NCBI GenBank assembly: GCA_937125395.1
Contig: CAKZLI010000071.1
Coordinates: 18,299-82,298 of the forward strand
From: an uncultured Glaciecola sp.
GTDB lineage: Bacteria > Pseudomonadota > Gammaproteobacteria > Enterobacterales > Alteromonadaceae
Length of the DNA stretch: 64,000 nucleotides
Reading direction: 5' to 3'
Under the pieces are notes generated by a model that was given only the letters and a program-made list of their open reading frames with translations, searched no databases and was not told the origin of the DNA. The translations under genes were made by a program, and so were the position numbers. Numbering within the stretch: position 1 is the stretch's first letter; every line of letters starts with the position of its first letter. Below, one piece after another: positions 9,496 through 18,839 of the stretch.

Positions 9496-10128
9496 CTACA
9501 GTGGGTTATGCACTTCGCGTTCTTGGTCGGTCAATGAAGCAACAAACGATGAACGTTCAAATATACGTTTCATGTAGCCTAACACTTCTTTGCTGCCAGC
9601 GCCGGTTAGTGTGATATCAAGTGCTGGTAAACGCCATAATAAGGGCGCAAGGTAGCAATCAACCAAGCTAAACTCTTCTGACATAAAATACGGTGTTTCC
9701 GCGAATATTGGTGCAAGAGATAGCAACGTTTCACGTAAGTTGTTACGTAAAGCATCCGTATCGCCTTCGCCACGGAAAATCTGTGCGGCAAGTGAATACC
9801 AGTCTTGTTCGATGCGATGCATCATTAGACGGCTATTCCCACGAGCTACAGGGTAAACTGGCATTAATGGTGGATGCGGAAAACGCTCATCCAAATATTC
9901 CATAATGATATGTGATTTATATAGGTTTAAATCACGATCAACTAACGTAGGCAAAGTTCCATAAGGATTAAGCTCTAACATTTCTTCAGGTAAGTTGGCA
10001 GGATCAACATAATTAATATCAACTGTTACGCCTTTTTCTGCTAAGACGATGCGTACCTGATGACTATAAATATCAATCGTATCTGAAAATAAAGTCATGA
10101 TAGAACGTTTGTTCGTGGCTACTGCCAT
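9496..10128 (-). CDS. sspA: Stringent starvation protein A (GST-fold RNA polymerase partner)
   Basis: A 210-residue protein with the glutathione-S-transferase fold but no known transferase activity. In E. coli it binds sigma70-RNA polymerase and remodels transcription during starvation and acid stress. MAVATNKRSIMTLFS, the thioredoxin-like half with YSHQVRIVLAEKGV and GTLPTLVDRDL, and EYLDERFPHPPLMPVYPVARG match SspA very closely. A strong GGAGAA ribosome site precedes the ATG. It is separated from petC by an intrinsic terminator, so it has its own promoter. Length is normal. Confidence 0.96.
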   Translation of the reverse strand: MAVATNKRSIMTLFSDTIDIYSHQVRIVLAEKGVTVDINYVDPANLPEEMLELNPYGTLPTLVDRDLNLYKSHIIMEYLDERFPHPPLMPVYPVARGNSRLMMHRIEQDWYSLAAQIFRGEGDTDALRNNLRETLLSLAPIFAETPYFMSEEFSLVDCYLAPLLWRLPALDITLTGAGSKEVLGYMKRIFERSSFVASLTDQEREVHNPL

Positions 10129-10177
10129 GGATGTTTCTCCTATGAAAAAATGCTAACGCAGATTTTATTACTTGCAT

Positions 10178-10207
10178 TAAAAAAAGGGGCGCATTGCCCC
10201 TTTTTTT
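10178..10207 (-). terminator. Intrinsic terminator after petABC
   Basis: A GGGGC/GCCCC stem with a five-base loop (GCATT), flanked by seven A on one side and seven T on the other. It lies between the petC stop and sspA. Read on the minus strand it ends the petABC message just before the sspA promoter region. Confidence 0.88.
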
Positions 10208-10224
10208 GATTATACATGAATTTC

Positions 10225-10962
10225 TTATTTCTTCACATCTCGCCAGTAATCTTTTTTCAATAAATACGCAAACACAAAGAATATAAAGATAAATACCAAT
10301 ACGCCTTTACCTATTTTTTCAGACTCTAGACGTGATGGCTCACCGGTATACTGCAAATAGTTAACTAAGTCCAAAATAGCTTTATCATACTCATCAGGAC
10401 TCAACTCACCGTTGCCATCCGATTGAATGCCCACATATTGCTGGACCATCTCACCGTCAATCAGTGCTTCTTCATAAGAGATGCGCGGCGTACCTTGCAG
10501 CTCTTGCAGGACATGCGGCATGCCTACATTTGGAAACACTAAGTTGTTAACACCGAATGTCTTTGCATCATCAACGTAAAAAGTACGGAGATAAGTATAA
10601 ATCCAATCGGCACCACGCACGCGTGCTACCAATGTAAGATCCGGTGGTGGCGCACCAAACCAAACCGCTGCATCTTGGGCTGGCATTGGCGAGGTAATGT
10701 AATCAGTGACTTTTTCACCAGTAAATTGCAAATACTCTTGACCTAAATCATCAGGAATACCTAAATCAGCAAACGTACGTGAATAACGCTGATACTGCTG
10801 TTGGTGACAACCTAGGCAGTAGTTCATGAATATACGTGCCCCATTTTGCAATGACGCTTTGTCAGTAAGGTCGTAATCTGCACTGTCTAATGGATGCTTT
10901 GATCCTGCCGCAAATGCTAGACTAGGTAGCAATAACGCGATCGCTAATAGTAACTTCTTCAT
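10225..10962 (-). CDS. petC: Ubiquinol-cytochrome c reductase, cytochrome c1 subunit
   Basis: A 245-residue c-type cytochrome of the bc1 complex that passes electrons from the Rieske centre to soluble cytochrome c in the periplasm. A signal peptide (to about residue 18, AFA site) precedes the heme site CLGCH (Cys49, Cys52, His53). A C-terminal anchor (GVLVFIFIFFVFAYLL) is followed by a positively charged tail. The start overlaps the petB stop by four bases (ATGA), so translation is coupled. Confidence 0.96.
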   Translation of the reverse strand: MKKLLLAIALLLPSLAFAAGSKHPLDSADYDLTDKASLQNGARIFMNYCLGCHQQQYQRYSRTFADLGIPDDLGQEYLQFTGEKVTDYITSPMPAQDAAVWFGAPPPDLTLVARVRGADWIYTYLRTFYVDDAKTFGVNNLVFPNVGMPHVLQELQGTPRISYEEALIDGEMVQQYVGIQSDGNGELSPDEYDKAILDLVNYLQYTGEPSRLESEKIGKGVLVFIFIFFVFAYLLKKDYWRDVKK

Positions 10963-12224
10963 TTAGTGATCCTCTCAGGTACCGGCGTTGTTTTCTCATT
11001 CTTACTGTATATCCACAACAAGCCAAAGAAACCAAAATACATTACCGTTAAAATTTGTGATGCGACAATTTTCCAATCAGCTTGAGGTGTACCACCTAAA
11101 TAACCTAAGAAAACAAAGACAATCGCAAAGATAATCAAATTCCAAGTGTGTAAACCACTGCGATATCTCCAAGAGCGAACATTACCACGGTCAATCCACG
11201 GTAACGCAAACAGAGCTGCAATAGCACCAAACATCGCTAATACACCAAACAACTTATCAGGTACTGCTTTTAAGATTGCATAGAACGGTGTGAAATACCA
11301 AACAGGGAAAATATGTTCAGGTGTTTTCAACGGGTTAGCAATTTCAAAGTTTGGACGTTCTAAGAAATAACCGCCCATCTCAGGTAAGAAGAACATAATA
11401 AATGCAAAACCTGCCAAGAAGATACTAAACGCCACCAAATCTTTTAATACGATATGCGGGAAGAACGGCACAACATCATCTGCGATGTCATACTTATCTG
11501 TGTAGTATTCATGGATCTTGTATGGGGTTTTGTCTTCTTCAGCTAATGCGCCTTTTTTGTGTTTAATTGCAATACCATCTGGGTTATTCGAACCCACTTC
11601 GTGCAACGCAATGATATGTAAGAATACCAAGATAACAATCACCAATGGCAATGCAATTACATGTAAGGCGAAGAAACGATTCAGTGTGGCACCCGAGATA
11701 ACGTAGTCACCTTGGATCCAAATCACTAAATCAGGACCGATTACTGGTATAGCACTAAACAACGATACAATAACTTGCGCACCCCAATAGGACATTTGGC
11801 CCCAAGGTAGCACATAGCCCATGAAGGCTTCAGCCATTAACGCTAAATAAATCAACATACCAAATACCCACAACAATTCACGTGGCTTCTGGTAAGAGCC
11901 GTAAATCATGCCGCGGAACATGTGCATATAAACTACAATAAAGAACGCAGAGGCGCCCGTAGAGTGCATATATCGGATTAACCAACCGTAGTCGACTTCT
12001 CGCATAATATACTCTACTGAAGCAAATGCTCTTTCAGCCGAAGGCTCAAAACTCATTGTTAACCAAATACCGGTCACGATTTGGTTAACGAGTACAATCG
12101 TGGCTAAAAAACCAAAGACGTACCAAAAATTCATATTGACCGGTGCTGGATATTGAATTGCGTGCATATTTGCAACACGCATCATTGGGATACGTTGCTC
12201 AATCCACTTTAATAAACCATTCAT
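10959..12224 (-). CDS. petB: Cytochrome b subunit of the bc1 complex
   Basis: A 421-residue integral membrane protein carrying two b hemes and the quinol sites. Heme-ligand histidines appear in RYMHSTGASAFFIVVYMHMFRG and FFALHVIALPLVIVILVFLH. The quinol-oxidation motif is PVWY (FPVWYFTPFYAI) instead of the textbook PEWY; this variant is known from beta- and gammaproteobacteria. About eight to nine hydrophobic segments are visible, including the C-terminal ones of the fused bacterial form. Gene order petA-petB-petC with 12-base and -4-base junctions marks one operon. Confidence 0.96.
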   Translation of the reverse strand: MNGLLKWIEQRIPMMRVANMHAIQYPAPVNMNFWYVFGFLATIVLVNQIVTGIWLTMSFEPSAERAFASVEYIMREVDYGWLIRYMHSTGASAFFIVVYMHMFRGMIYGSYQKPRELLWVFGMLIYLALMAEAFMGYVLPWGQMSYWGAQVIVSLFSAIPVIGPDLVIWIQGDYVISGATLNRFFALHVIALPLVIVILVFLHIIALHEVGSNNPDGIAIKHKKGALAEEDKTPYKIHEYYTDKYDIADDVVPFFPHIVLKDLVAFSIFLAGFAFIMFFLPEMGGYFLERPNFEIANPLKTPEHIFPVWYFTPFYAILKAVPDKLFGVLAMFGAIAALFALPWIDRGNVRSWRYRSGLHTWNLIIFAIVFVFLGYLGGTPQADWKIVASQILTVMYFGFFGLLWIYSKNEKTTPVPERITK

Positions 12225-12236
12225 AATATTGTGCCC

Positions 12237-12857
12237 TTATGCATCTGAACCGATTAACAAAGTCGTGTCCGTCAAAAACTGATACGGCGGTACAACTAAG
12301 TTTAATGGTGCTGGAACGCCTTGAAATACGCGACCAGCCATATCGAATTTGGAACCGTGACAAGGACAGAAAAATCCTTCCGGTACGCCTTCAGCATATT
12401 CAGCAAATGCACCTTCAGTTAAATGCTGAGGTGAACAACCCAAATGGGTACATATACCCACTAAGACTAAATATTCTTCTTTAATCGAGCGATAACGATT
12501 TTGAGCGTAAGCAGGTTGCTGCTCTTGTTCAGAGTTTGGATCTCGTAGCTGCCCTTCAATTGACTCTAGGCTCTGTAACAGCTCTGGAGTTCGACGCACG
12601 ATCCATACCGGCTTAGAACGCCACATTACACGAATCAATTGACCTGGGGAAACACCACTGATATCGACTTCGATATCTGCACCAGCCGCTTTAGCTTTGG
12701 CACTTGGGTTCCATGAAGCAACAAACGGAACGGCTGCGCCAACGGCACCAACGCCACCAATCACAGAAGTCGCTACCGTTAAAAATTTGCGGCGATTACT
12801 GCTTTGGGGTTGTTCATTTGTAGCTGATTGCTTTGCATCTACAGACACATTACTCAT
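12237..12857 (-). CDS. petA: Rieske iron-sulfur subunit of the bc1 complex
   Basis: A 206-residue Rieske protein, first gene of petABC. The N-terminus has a twin-arginine signal (SNRRKFLTV) followed by a hydrophobic anchor, so the folded 2Fe-2S protein is exported by Tat and stays membrane-bound. Cluster ligands lie in CTHLGC and CPCHGS, with the disulfide cysteines in the same two loops. GVPAPLNLVVPPYQF is the usual ending. Confidence 0.96.
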   Translation of the reverse strand: MSNVSVDAKQSATNEQPQSSNRRKFLTVATSVIGGVGAVGAAVPFVASWNPSAKAKAAGADIEVDISGVSPGQLIRVMWRSKPVWIVRRTPELLQSLESIEGQLRDPNSEQEQQPAYAQNRYRSIKEEYLVLVGICTHLGCSPQHLTEGAFAEYAEGVPEGFFCPCHGSKFDMAGRVFQGVPAPLNLVVPPYQFLTDTTLLIGSDA

Positions 12858-13122
12858 CCACTTTTCTCCAAAATTTGGAATATACGTACTCAGGTGTAAA
12901 GAGTCACACGGGGTAGTAATACCAACCTAATATAATTTACTGCGCGAAATGGTAAAGAAAAGCCTTAATAAAAACAAGTCTATCAACGCATTTATCTACT
13001 AAAAACTGTTAAGACGTTCGTCTTTTATGGGTATTAAGCTTTACAAGAGCATAATAACTACCTGAACTATATAGATATCGGCTTAATATTGCATTGATTT
13101 ATCGTAATATTTTGTCTTAAGC
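12858..13122. other. Intergenic region between petA and rpsI
   Basis: The gap between petA and rpsI is about 316 bases, ending in the rpsI terminator. The half nearest petA carries a possible petABC promoter. The rest is AT-rich; I see no convincing ORF, RNA gene or repeat in it, and the 71- and 77-aa ORFs that touch it are shadows. Confidence 0.5.
12929..12956 (-). promoter_or_regulatory. Possible sigma70 promoter of petABC
   Basis: On the minus strand TTTACC (12951-12956) and TATATT (12929-12934) are separated by 16 bases, about 70 bases above the petA start. Matches are 4/6 and 5/6 to consensus. Plausible but unproven. Confidence 0.35.
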
Positions 13123-13154
13123 AAAAAAAATGCCACTCGTAAGTGGCATTTTTG
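13123..13154 (-). terminator. Intrinsic terminator of rplM-rpsI
   Basis: ATGCCACT and AGTGGCAT form an 8-bp stem with a short loop, flanked by an A-run and a T-run. It lies about 20 bases past the rpsI stop on the minus strand and gives a U-tract in that direction; the mirror U-tract could also act on plus-strand transcripts. Confidence 0.88.
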
Positions 13155-13173
13155 CAGAACTGTAAACGTAATA

Positions 13174-13566
13174 TTAACGTTTTGAGAACTGTGGACGCTT
13201 ACGCGCTTTGTGTAGACCCACTTTCTTACGCTCAACTTTACGCGCATCACGCGTAACGAAGCCTGCTTGACGAAGAGCTGGACGTAAAGTCTCATCAAAT
13301 TCCATCAATGCACGCGTAATACCGTGGCGTATAGCACCGGCTTGACCAGAAATACCACCACCGGCTACGGTGACGTATAGGTCAAATTTTTCTGTCATTT
13401 CAACTAGCTCTAACGGTTGACGAACAACCATACGTGCTGTTTCACGACCAAAGAATACATCAATTGGACGTTTGTTGATTACGATATTGCCTGTACCTGG
13501 ACGTAAGAAAACACGAGCGGTAGAGCTTTTGCGGCGACCTGTGCCGTAATATTGAGTATCTGCCAT
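13174..13566 (-). CDS. rpsI: 30S ribosomal protein S9
   Basis: A 130-residue ribosomal protein of the small-subunit head. [38 protein letters not shown] and the basic tail ending KRPQFSKR, which reaches the P-site tRNA, identify it. It follows rplM after 11 bases, the standard rplM-rpsI operon. Confidence 0.98.
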   Translation of the reverse strand: MADTQYYGTGRRKSSTARVFLRPGTGNIVINKRPIDVFFGRETARMVVRQPLELVEMTEKFDLYVTVAGGGISGQAGAIRHGITRALMEFDETLRPALRQAGFVTRDARKVERKKVGLHKARKRPQFSKR

Positions 13567-13577
13567 TGTCTCGCTCC

Positions 13578-14006
13578 TTAAATGTCTAGTACTTGAGGCT
13601 GTTGAGCCGCATGGTTATGTTCTGTTCCAGCATAAACTTTAAGTTTACGGAACATTGCACGACCTAGTGGGCCTTTTGGCAACATGCCTTTAATCGCTTT
13701 TTCCAAAACCATTTCTGGTTTATGTGCAATTAATTTTTCAAATGTAGTGTCTTTTAAGCCACCTGGATAACCAGAATGAGAATAATAGATTTTACCTTTG
13801 GCTTTGTTACCAGTAACAGTAATTTTTTCTGCATTTACGACAACAATATAGTCACCAGTATCCACGTGAGGTGTATACTCTGGCTTATGTTTTCCACGTA
13901 AACGTAGCGCGATTTCAGCCGCTAAGCGACCTAGAGTTTTGTCTGCAGCGTCAACTACATACCAGTCACGTTGAACTGTTTCTGGTTTTGCAACAAAAGT
14001 TTTCAT
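13578..14006 (-). CDS. rplM: 50S ribosomal protein L13
   Basis: A 142-residue early-assembly large-subunit protein. [60 protein letters not shown] and [14 protein letters not shown] align end to end with E. coli L13. The track starts four codons earlier; the ATG at 14006 matches E. coli exactly and is preferred. In E. coli L13 represses translation of its own operon through the mRNA leader, and a structured leader is present here too. Confidence 0.97.
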   Translation of the reverse strand: MKTFVAKPETVQRDWYVVDAADKTLGRLAAEIALRLRGKHKPEYTPHVDTGDYIVVVNAEKITVTGNKAKGKIYYSHSGYPGGLKDTTFEKLIAHKPEMVLEKAIKGMLPKGPLGRAMFRKLKVYAGTEHNHAAQQPQVLDI

Positions 14007-14151
14007 TGTTAAATTCACCCGAATTTTATAAACGTTACGAATGTACTTACACCATGTAAGAACACGCTAAATCAACATGTTGGCCCCTTCGAGCCAGATG
14101 ATCCTTCCATCTTCCCACAGATGGGTGTAACTGGGCAGGCGCAAAATTATA
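14007..14151 (-). promoter_or_regulatory. rplM promoter -10 and structured 5' leader
   Basis: A perfect TATAAT on the minus strand (14146-14151) lies in an AT-rich upstream tract and is followed by a discriminator containing TTTGCGCC. The roughly 130-base leader before rplM holds three short hairpins: CCATCT/AGATGG with a six-base loop, GGCTC/GGGCC with a GAAG loop (one wobble), and CTTACA/TGTAAG with a three-base loop closer to the start. In E. coli the L13 operon is autogenously controlled at its leader; I infer the same here from position and folding, not from a motif match. Confidence 0.6.
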
Positions 14152-14199
14152 CGCAAAAGCCAAGAAAAATAAAGTGTTATTTTAATTAGATGCTATGTG

Positions 14200-15030
14200 T
14201 TACGACTTTTCAGCCTGTTTAACGTGTTGCCACAGACTCTCTAATGCTTCTTGAGATGCCCCTGGTAACGCTACACCCGATTGTTTGGCGAGTGCTTCAA
14301 CAGCAGTAAAACGTTGGGTAAATTTTATATTCGCCTTCTGCAGTGCAGTCTCACTATTGATACCGGCGTGCCGAGCTACATTGACCACAGCAAAGAGTAA
14401 ATCACCTAATTCTTCCTCAAGTCGCACTTGTGATTCGGCTAGTGCGTCCCTGACTTCATCGACTTCTTCTTGAACTTTATCGAGTACCTGATGAATTTGT
14501 GACCAATCAAAGCCGACTTTCGCACAGGCTTTTTGAATTTTATGAGCTTGTAACAGCGGTGTCATCCCTGTGGGAATATTGGCTAAGATTGACGCAGGGA
14601 TCGGTGAACCGGTTTTTTCAGCTAGTTTAATCGCGTCCCATTGTGCTTCAACTTGTTGTGCCGTTAATCCTGATTGATCAGTAAATACATGAGGGTGACG
14701 CCGGATCAACTTATCACACATGCCTTGGGCAACATCATCAAATGAAAACCAACCTTGTTCTTGACCAAGCTGAGCATAAAACACCACTTGAAATAATAAA
14801 TCGCCTAGCTCTTCTTTAATGTGTTGTGGATCGCCAGCATAGATCGCATCTGCAACTTCGTAGGTTTCCTCAATCGTGTGAGGAATAATGCTCTGCATGG
14901 TTTGTTTAATATCCCATGGACATCCCGTTAACGGATCGCGCAACTGTTGCATAATCTTGACTAATGCGTTGACCGGCGCAGTCTGTGATAAATCGATAAA
15001 TTGTTGGCGTTGCTCATCTTGCACGTTCAA
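14200..15030 (-). CDS. mazG: Nucleoside triphosphate pyrophosphohydrolase MazG
   Basis: A 276-residue all-alpha NTP pyrophosphatase that hydrolyses (d)NTPs to monophosphates and can lower ppGpp signalling in E. coli. Two MazG repeats are visible: CPWDIKQT...TIEETYEVADAI...EELGDLLFQVVFYA, and EEVDEVRDAL...LEEELGDLLFAVVNVARH, each with the metal-binding E-x-x-E and E-x-x-D pattern. It starts at TTG with a strong AAGGGA ribosome site; an ATG just upstream in another frame is closed by a stop. It lies 15 bases after relA, as in E. coli. Confidence 0.95.
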   Translation of the reverse strand: MNVQDEQRQQFIDLSQTAPVNALVKIMQQLRDPLTGCPWDIKQTMQSIIPHTIEETYEVADAIYAGDPQHIKEELGDLLFQVVFYAQLGQEQGWFSFDDVAQGMCDKLIRRHPHVFTDQSGLTAQQVEAQWDAIKLAEKTGSPIPASILANIPTGMTPLLQAHKIQKACAKVGFDWSQIHQVLDKVQEEVDEVRDALAESQVRLEEELGDLLFAVVNVARHAGINSETALQKANIKFTQRFTAVEALAKQSGVALPGASQEALESLWQHVKQAEKS

Positions 15031-15045
15031 GTCATCCCTTATAGT

Positions 15046-17193
15046 TTAATGTTGCCGCTTGTAGGCATCTGTCACACTGCGGATTTTGCGTAACTTGGTC
15101 AGCAATAACATCAGTCTATTGAGGTCCTTTACCTCCACCGTTAATACGATCTCGCAGGTGTGTTGCGTCGTATCGCTATTGCTCTGGATCCCCAGCACTG
15201 GGATTTTGTCATTACTGAGCAAAGTCGATATATCTTTGAGGATGCCTGTCCGATCTTGGCATTTAACCATGATCTCCGCAGCAAATCCCATATCTAATTC
15301 ACCCGCCCAATTGACCTCTATTTCTCGTTCAGGATGCATCGTCAGCAAGTGCGCCAACTGATTGCATTGCACTTTATGAACGCTCACTCCCCGACCCTGA
15401 GTGATATAGCCTAAGATTGGCTCGCCAGGCAACGGTTGGCAGCAGGTTGCTAATTGACTCAGCAAATGCCCAACGCCTTCTACCTCGATGGTATTACTAC
15501 TGGTTTTTTTGGTGCGTTTGGGTCTGGAAGGCACTATGGGAGTGTCAGGTTCAGGATGCAGTAATTGCTGTAAAAAACGCACCAACGTCATCACCCGCAC
15601 ATCACCGGCACCGACCGCTGCAATTAAATCATCGGCGGTTTTCATATTAAATTTTTCGACCGCTTTGACGACATCTTTGATATGTAGTTGTAACTTACTT
15701 AATTCTCGTTCAAGTAATTCTTTACCAGCAGCAAAATGCTGATCTTTGTCTAGTTTTTTAAAATACGTGTGGATCTTGGCACGTGCTCGAGAAGAATGCA
15801 CATAGCCCAGGCCTGGATGCATCCAATCCCGTGAGGGATTCATCTGCTTACCCGTTAAAATTTCTATCTGATCGCCACTATTTAATTGGTATGTAAATGG
15901 CACGATCCGATTATCAACTTTGGCACCGATACAACGATGCCCTACATTAGAGTGAATATAATAAGCAAAATCCAGAGGGGTTGCCCCGACAGGTAAATCG
16001 ATCACATCGCCAGTTGGTGTAAACACATAGACTCGATCATCAAACACCTGCGAACGAAATTCTTCAACGATATCGCCGGACTCCGCGACTTCTTCTTGCC
16101 ATGCCAAGATTTTGCGTAACCAGTTAATCCGTTCCTCAGCCGCGGACAACTTAGCCGTATGCTCTTCTTTATACTTCCAATGTGCAGCCACGCCTAACTC
16201 GGCGTCATCATGCATTGTTTGTGTACGGATCTGGATCTCAATCGTTCGCCCTTCAGGGCCTTTAATCACGGTATGAATAGATTGATAACCATTGGGTTTT
16301 GGTGTCGCAATATAATCATCGAATTCTTTCGGGATATGCTGCCATGTTGCATGCACTTCGCCAAGGACGGCATAACAATCTTGCAATGTGGCTGCGATGA
16401 TCCGCACCGCCCGAATATCATAGAGCTGTTCAAAGGTGAGTTGTTTTTTTTGCATTTTTTTAAAAATACTAAAAATATGCTTGGGTCGGCCAAAAACATG
16501 AGCCTGAACGTTTTGATCCGCTAATCGCTGAGTAAGGCCTGCAACAAACTCATTTATATACCCTTGTCTGTCTGCGCGTTTTTCGTCTAACCAATGCGCG
16601 ATTTCCATATAACGCTTTGGATGCAAATACCGAAATGCTAGATCTTCAAGCTCCCATTTGAGTTGCCCAATTCCCAACCGATTAGCCAGCGGTGCGTAAA
16701 TAGCAGTACACTCTCGAGCCACGAGAACACGGGTTTCTTCATCGGCATCTTTGACTTGTTGTAAGGTGCAAATACGTTCAGCCATCTTAATCACAACCGC
16801 ACGCACGTCAGCCACCATAGAGATGAGCATCTTCCGAATATTATCGACTTGTTGTTCATCGTGTTGATGCCGAGCATGCAATGCTTTAATCGCATCCATC
16901 CGTCGAACACCTTCAACCAACTCGGCAATCGATGTACCAAATTCTGCAGCAACGTCCTCTTGATTGAGCATATGCATTTCACAATATGGGAATACCAACG
17001 CAGCTTGTAACGTCTCATCATCCATATTCAGCTCGTGTAAAATCTCGACCATTTCTTGGCCGGTTAGAAGCTGTTCAGGTTGTTCTGAAATACTAGCAAG
17101 CTTACCGCGAGTCTCATCAGACACCGATAAACCAGCGAGCCAATCAACAAATGATGGGCGTTGGGGAAGATGTACACTGCGAATCGTAACCAA
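15046..17193 (-). CDS. relA: GTP pyrophosphokinase RelA, (p)ppGpp synthetase I
   Basis: A 715-residue ribosome-associated enzyme that makes (p)ppGpp when uncharged tRNA enters the A site. In order: a degenerate hydrolase domain without the HD metal motif; the synthetase domain with YDIRAVRII, EFDDYIATPKPNGYQSIHT and EIQIRTQTMH; TGS (VYVFTPTGDVIDLPVGATPLDFAY); helical and zinc-finger regions; and a C-terminal ACT domain. EFDD is the RelA-type synthetase loop (bifunctional SpoT enzymes carry an RxKD type), so this is the synthetase-only paralogue. The start is a TTG behind AGGATT, giving MVTIRSVH, which aligns with E. coli MVAVRSAH. Confidence 0.96.
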   Translation of the reverse strand: MVTIRSVHLPQRPSFVDWLAGLSVSDETRGKLASISEQPEQLLTGQEMVEILHELNMDDETLQAALVFPYCEMHMLNQEDVAAEFGTSIAELVEGVRRMDAIKALHARHQHDEQQVDNIRKMLISMVADVRAVVIKMAERICTLQQVKDADEETRVLVARECTAIYAPLANRLGIGQLKWELEDLAFRYLHPKRYMEIAHWLDEKRADRQGYINEFVAGLTQRLADQNVQAHVFGRPKHIFSIFKKMQKKQLTFEQLYDIRAVRIIAATLQDCYAVLGEVHATWQHIPKEFDDYIATPKPNGYQSIHTVIKGPEGRTIEIQIRTQTMHDDAELGVAAHWKYKEEHTAKLSAAEERINWLRKILAWQEEVAESGDIVEEFRSQVFDDRVYVFTPTGDVIDLPVGATPLDFAYYIHSNVGHRCIGAKVDNRIVPFTYQLNSGDQIEILTGKQMNPSRDWMHPGLGYVHSSRARAKIHTYFKKLDKDQHFAAGKELLERELSKLQLHIKDVVKAVEKFNMKTADDLIAAVGAGDVRVMTLVRFLQQLLHPEPDTPIVPSRPKRTKKTSSNTIEVEGVGHLLSQLATCCQPLPGEPILGYITQGRGVSVHKVQCNQLAHLLTMHPEREIEVNWAGELDMGFAAEIMVKCQDRTGILKDISTLLSNDKIPVLGIQSNSDTTQHTCEIVLTVEVKDLNRLMLLLTKLRKIRSVTDAYKRQH

Positions 17194-17279
17194 AACTAAT
17201 CCTTATGTTCTGCGCATAAATGCTCTTAATATTAATGACAATAATAATGCTTGTTTGTTACGGCAGCATCCCCAAATAA

Positions 17280-18839
17280 TTACATTGAAGATGGACGCAC
17301 AAACACACTAAGTAGTTCTGTATGAGTTGTTCCTTTAAACATATCAAAGCTTTGTAAGTGTTGCAAAACAAACCCTTGCGCTACAATCAACGCCATATCA
17401 TGTAACCATGTTTGAGGGTTACAAGACACATAGACAATTGTCTCAATATCAGCATAATCTAACTGCAACAAGCTCTCATGGGCACCATCGCGGGAAGGAT
17501 CTAATAAAATTTTATTGACCTTCGCGGCTTTGATAGCGGCTTGGGCATCACGGGTTGTCAGATCCGCATGGATAAATTCAATGTTATCTAACTGGTTATC
17601 TAAAGCAGCTTGCTGTGCCTGTTGCACCATCGTGCTTACCCCTTCAACACCTAGTACATAGTCAGCTTGTTGCGCGATAGGCAGTGAAAAATTCCCAGCG
17701 CCACAAAATAAATCGAGAACGCGGTCTTGCTTGCTCAACGCCAATGCATCCAATGCACCTTGCACCATGTGCATATTCAGTTCACGGTTAACTTGGACAA
17801 AATCATCCAAGCTGACGGGATAACGACAACCATTGACCGAACTTAAATGTAAATCTAATGAGGCAAACGAATAGCGTGATGCATCATTTGCAGCATGACT
17901 GACTAATAAATACCACTGCTGCTCATCTGCAGAGATAGTGACAGCCTCTGTTGAGACCCCTTTGTGATGGATTGCAACTCCCACCGGCAAAGCTGAAGTT
18001 GCACTCAGTGTTTCAGCTAACTCAGACAGATCTTGTAATGCCTGATGGCTCAAATTTTGCTGAGCATTTACCGCTAAGACTGTCATTTCATCGGCCGCGA
18101 GCAAGGTCAAATGACCGACATTTTTTAGCCATGGCCATTGTTGGCAATGCGCTTGAATATGCGCATATACAGCCTGCAATGTTGGTACTAACACTTGACA
18201 TTGAGTGATGGGCAGTACTTGATTGCTATGCGCTTGGCGAAAGCCGACTTTGATGTGTTCTGGATTACGTGCATCAATCGCTAGTCGCGCTTTGCGACGA
18301 TAGGCATCGGCACCCGTTGCTGCTTGTACCCATGGTAACGACTCAAGCCCTATTTGCGCTTTAGCATACTCATCAATCGCCGTTTGCTTGATGCTCAACA
18401 ATGCAGCAGGTTCAACAAACTGTAACTGGCAACCGCCACAATGACTTTGTTGTTTCGTTGGCTGTGGCGAATGCCCAATGGCGAAGGGGCACGCAGAGCT
18501 AATCCGCTGTGCATGGGGTGTATGGATATGCGTTAATTGTGCAAACCAGACTTTTTTTCTTTTTTCGGTAATACGAACTCGTACTGCTTCACCAGGCAAA
18601 GCGCCATCAACAAAAATAATAGGTTGGTGGGATTTGCATAGCCCCTGCCCTTGCAGCGTAAAACTATCAATCGTAATATCCATCATGTCTTTGCCAAGCG
18701 ATTGGGTCGCAGAGGAAGCTGCAGCAACCGATATCGCTGAAGAGGTGACGGATGGCGTGGATAACTGTTGGACTCGCGCAGCTGCACGTTGCCGAGCTGA
18801 CGCACTGATTGGTTTTTTGTTGAGAACAAATTTGGCCAT
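17280..18839 (-). CDS. rlmD: 23S rRNA (uracil1939-C5)-methyltransferase
   Basis: A 519-residue SAM-dependent RNA methyltransferase. Domains: an N-terminal TRAM domain (about residues 52-115), a 4Fe-4S cluster site (CPFAIGH...HCGGCQLQF), and a C-terminal Rossmann methylase with LDLFCGAGNFSLPIA and the catalytic-cysteine loop VSCNPQTW. It is longer than E. coli RlmD (433) mainly because of about 50 low-complexity Ala/Ser/Thr-rich residues before MMDITIDSF. The far N-terminus (MAKFVLNKK) still resembles the E. coli start, so the extension may be an insertion and not a misplaced start. Its ATG overlaps the acpS stop by one base. Downstream is relA, as in E. coli. Confidence 0.95.
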   Translation of the reverse strand: MAKFVLNKKPISASARQRAAARVQQLSTPSVTSSAISVAAASSATQSLGKDMMDITIDSFTLQGQGLCKSHQPIIFVDGALPGEAVRVRITEKRKKVWFAQLTHIHTPHAQRISSACPFAIGHSPQPTKQQSHCGGCQLQFVEPAALLSIKQTAIDEYAKAQIGLESLPWVQAATGADAYRRKARLAIDARNPEHIKVGFRQAHSNQVLPITQCQVLVPTLQAVYAHIQAHCQQWPWLKNVGHLTLLAADEMTVLAVNAQQNLSHQALQDLSELAETLSATSALPVGVAIHHKGVSTEAVTISADEQQWYLLVSHAANDASRYSFASLDLHLSSVNGCRYPVSLDDFVQVNRELNMHMVQGALDALALSKQDRVLDLFCGAGNFSLPIAQQADYVLGVEGVSTMVQQAQQAALDNQLDNIEFIHADLTTRDAQAAIKAAKVNKILLDPSRDGAHESLLQLDYADIETIVYVSCNPQTWLHDMALIVAQGFVLQHLQSFDMFKGTTHTELLSVFVRPSSM

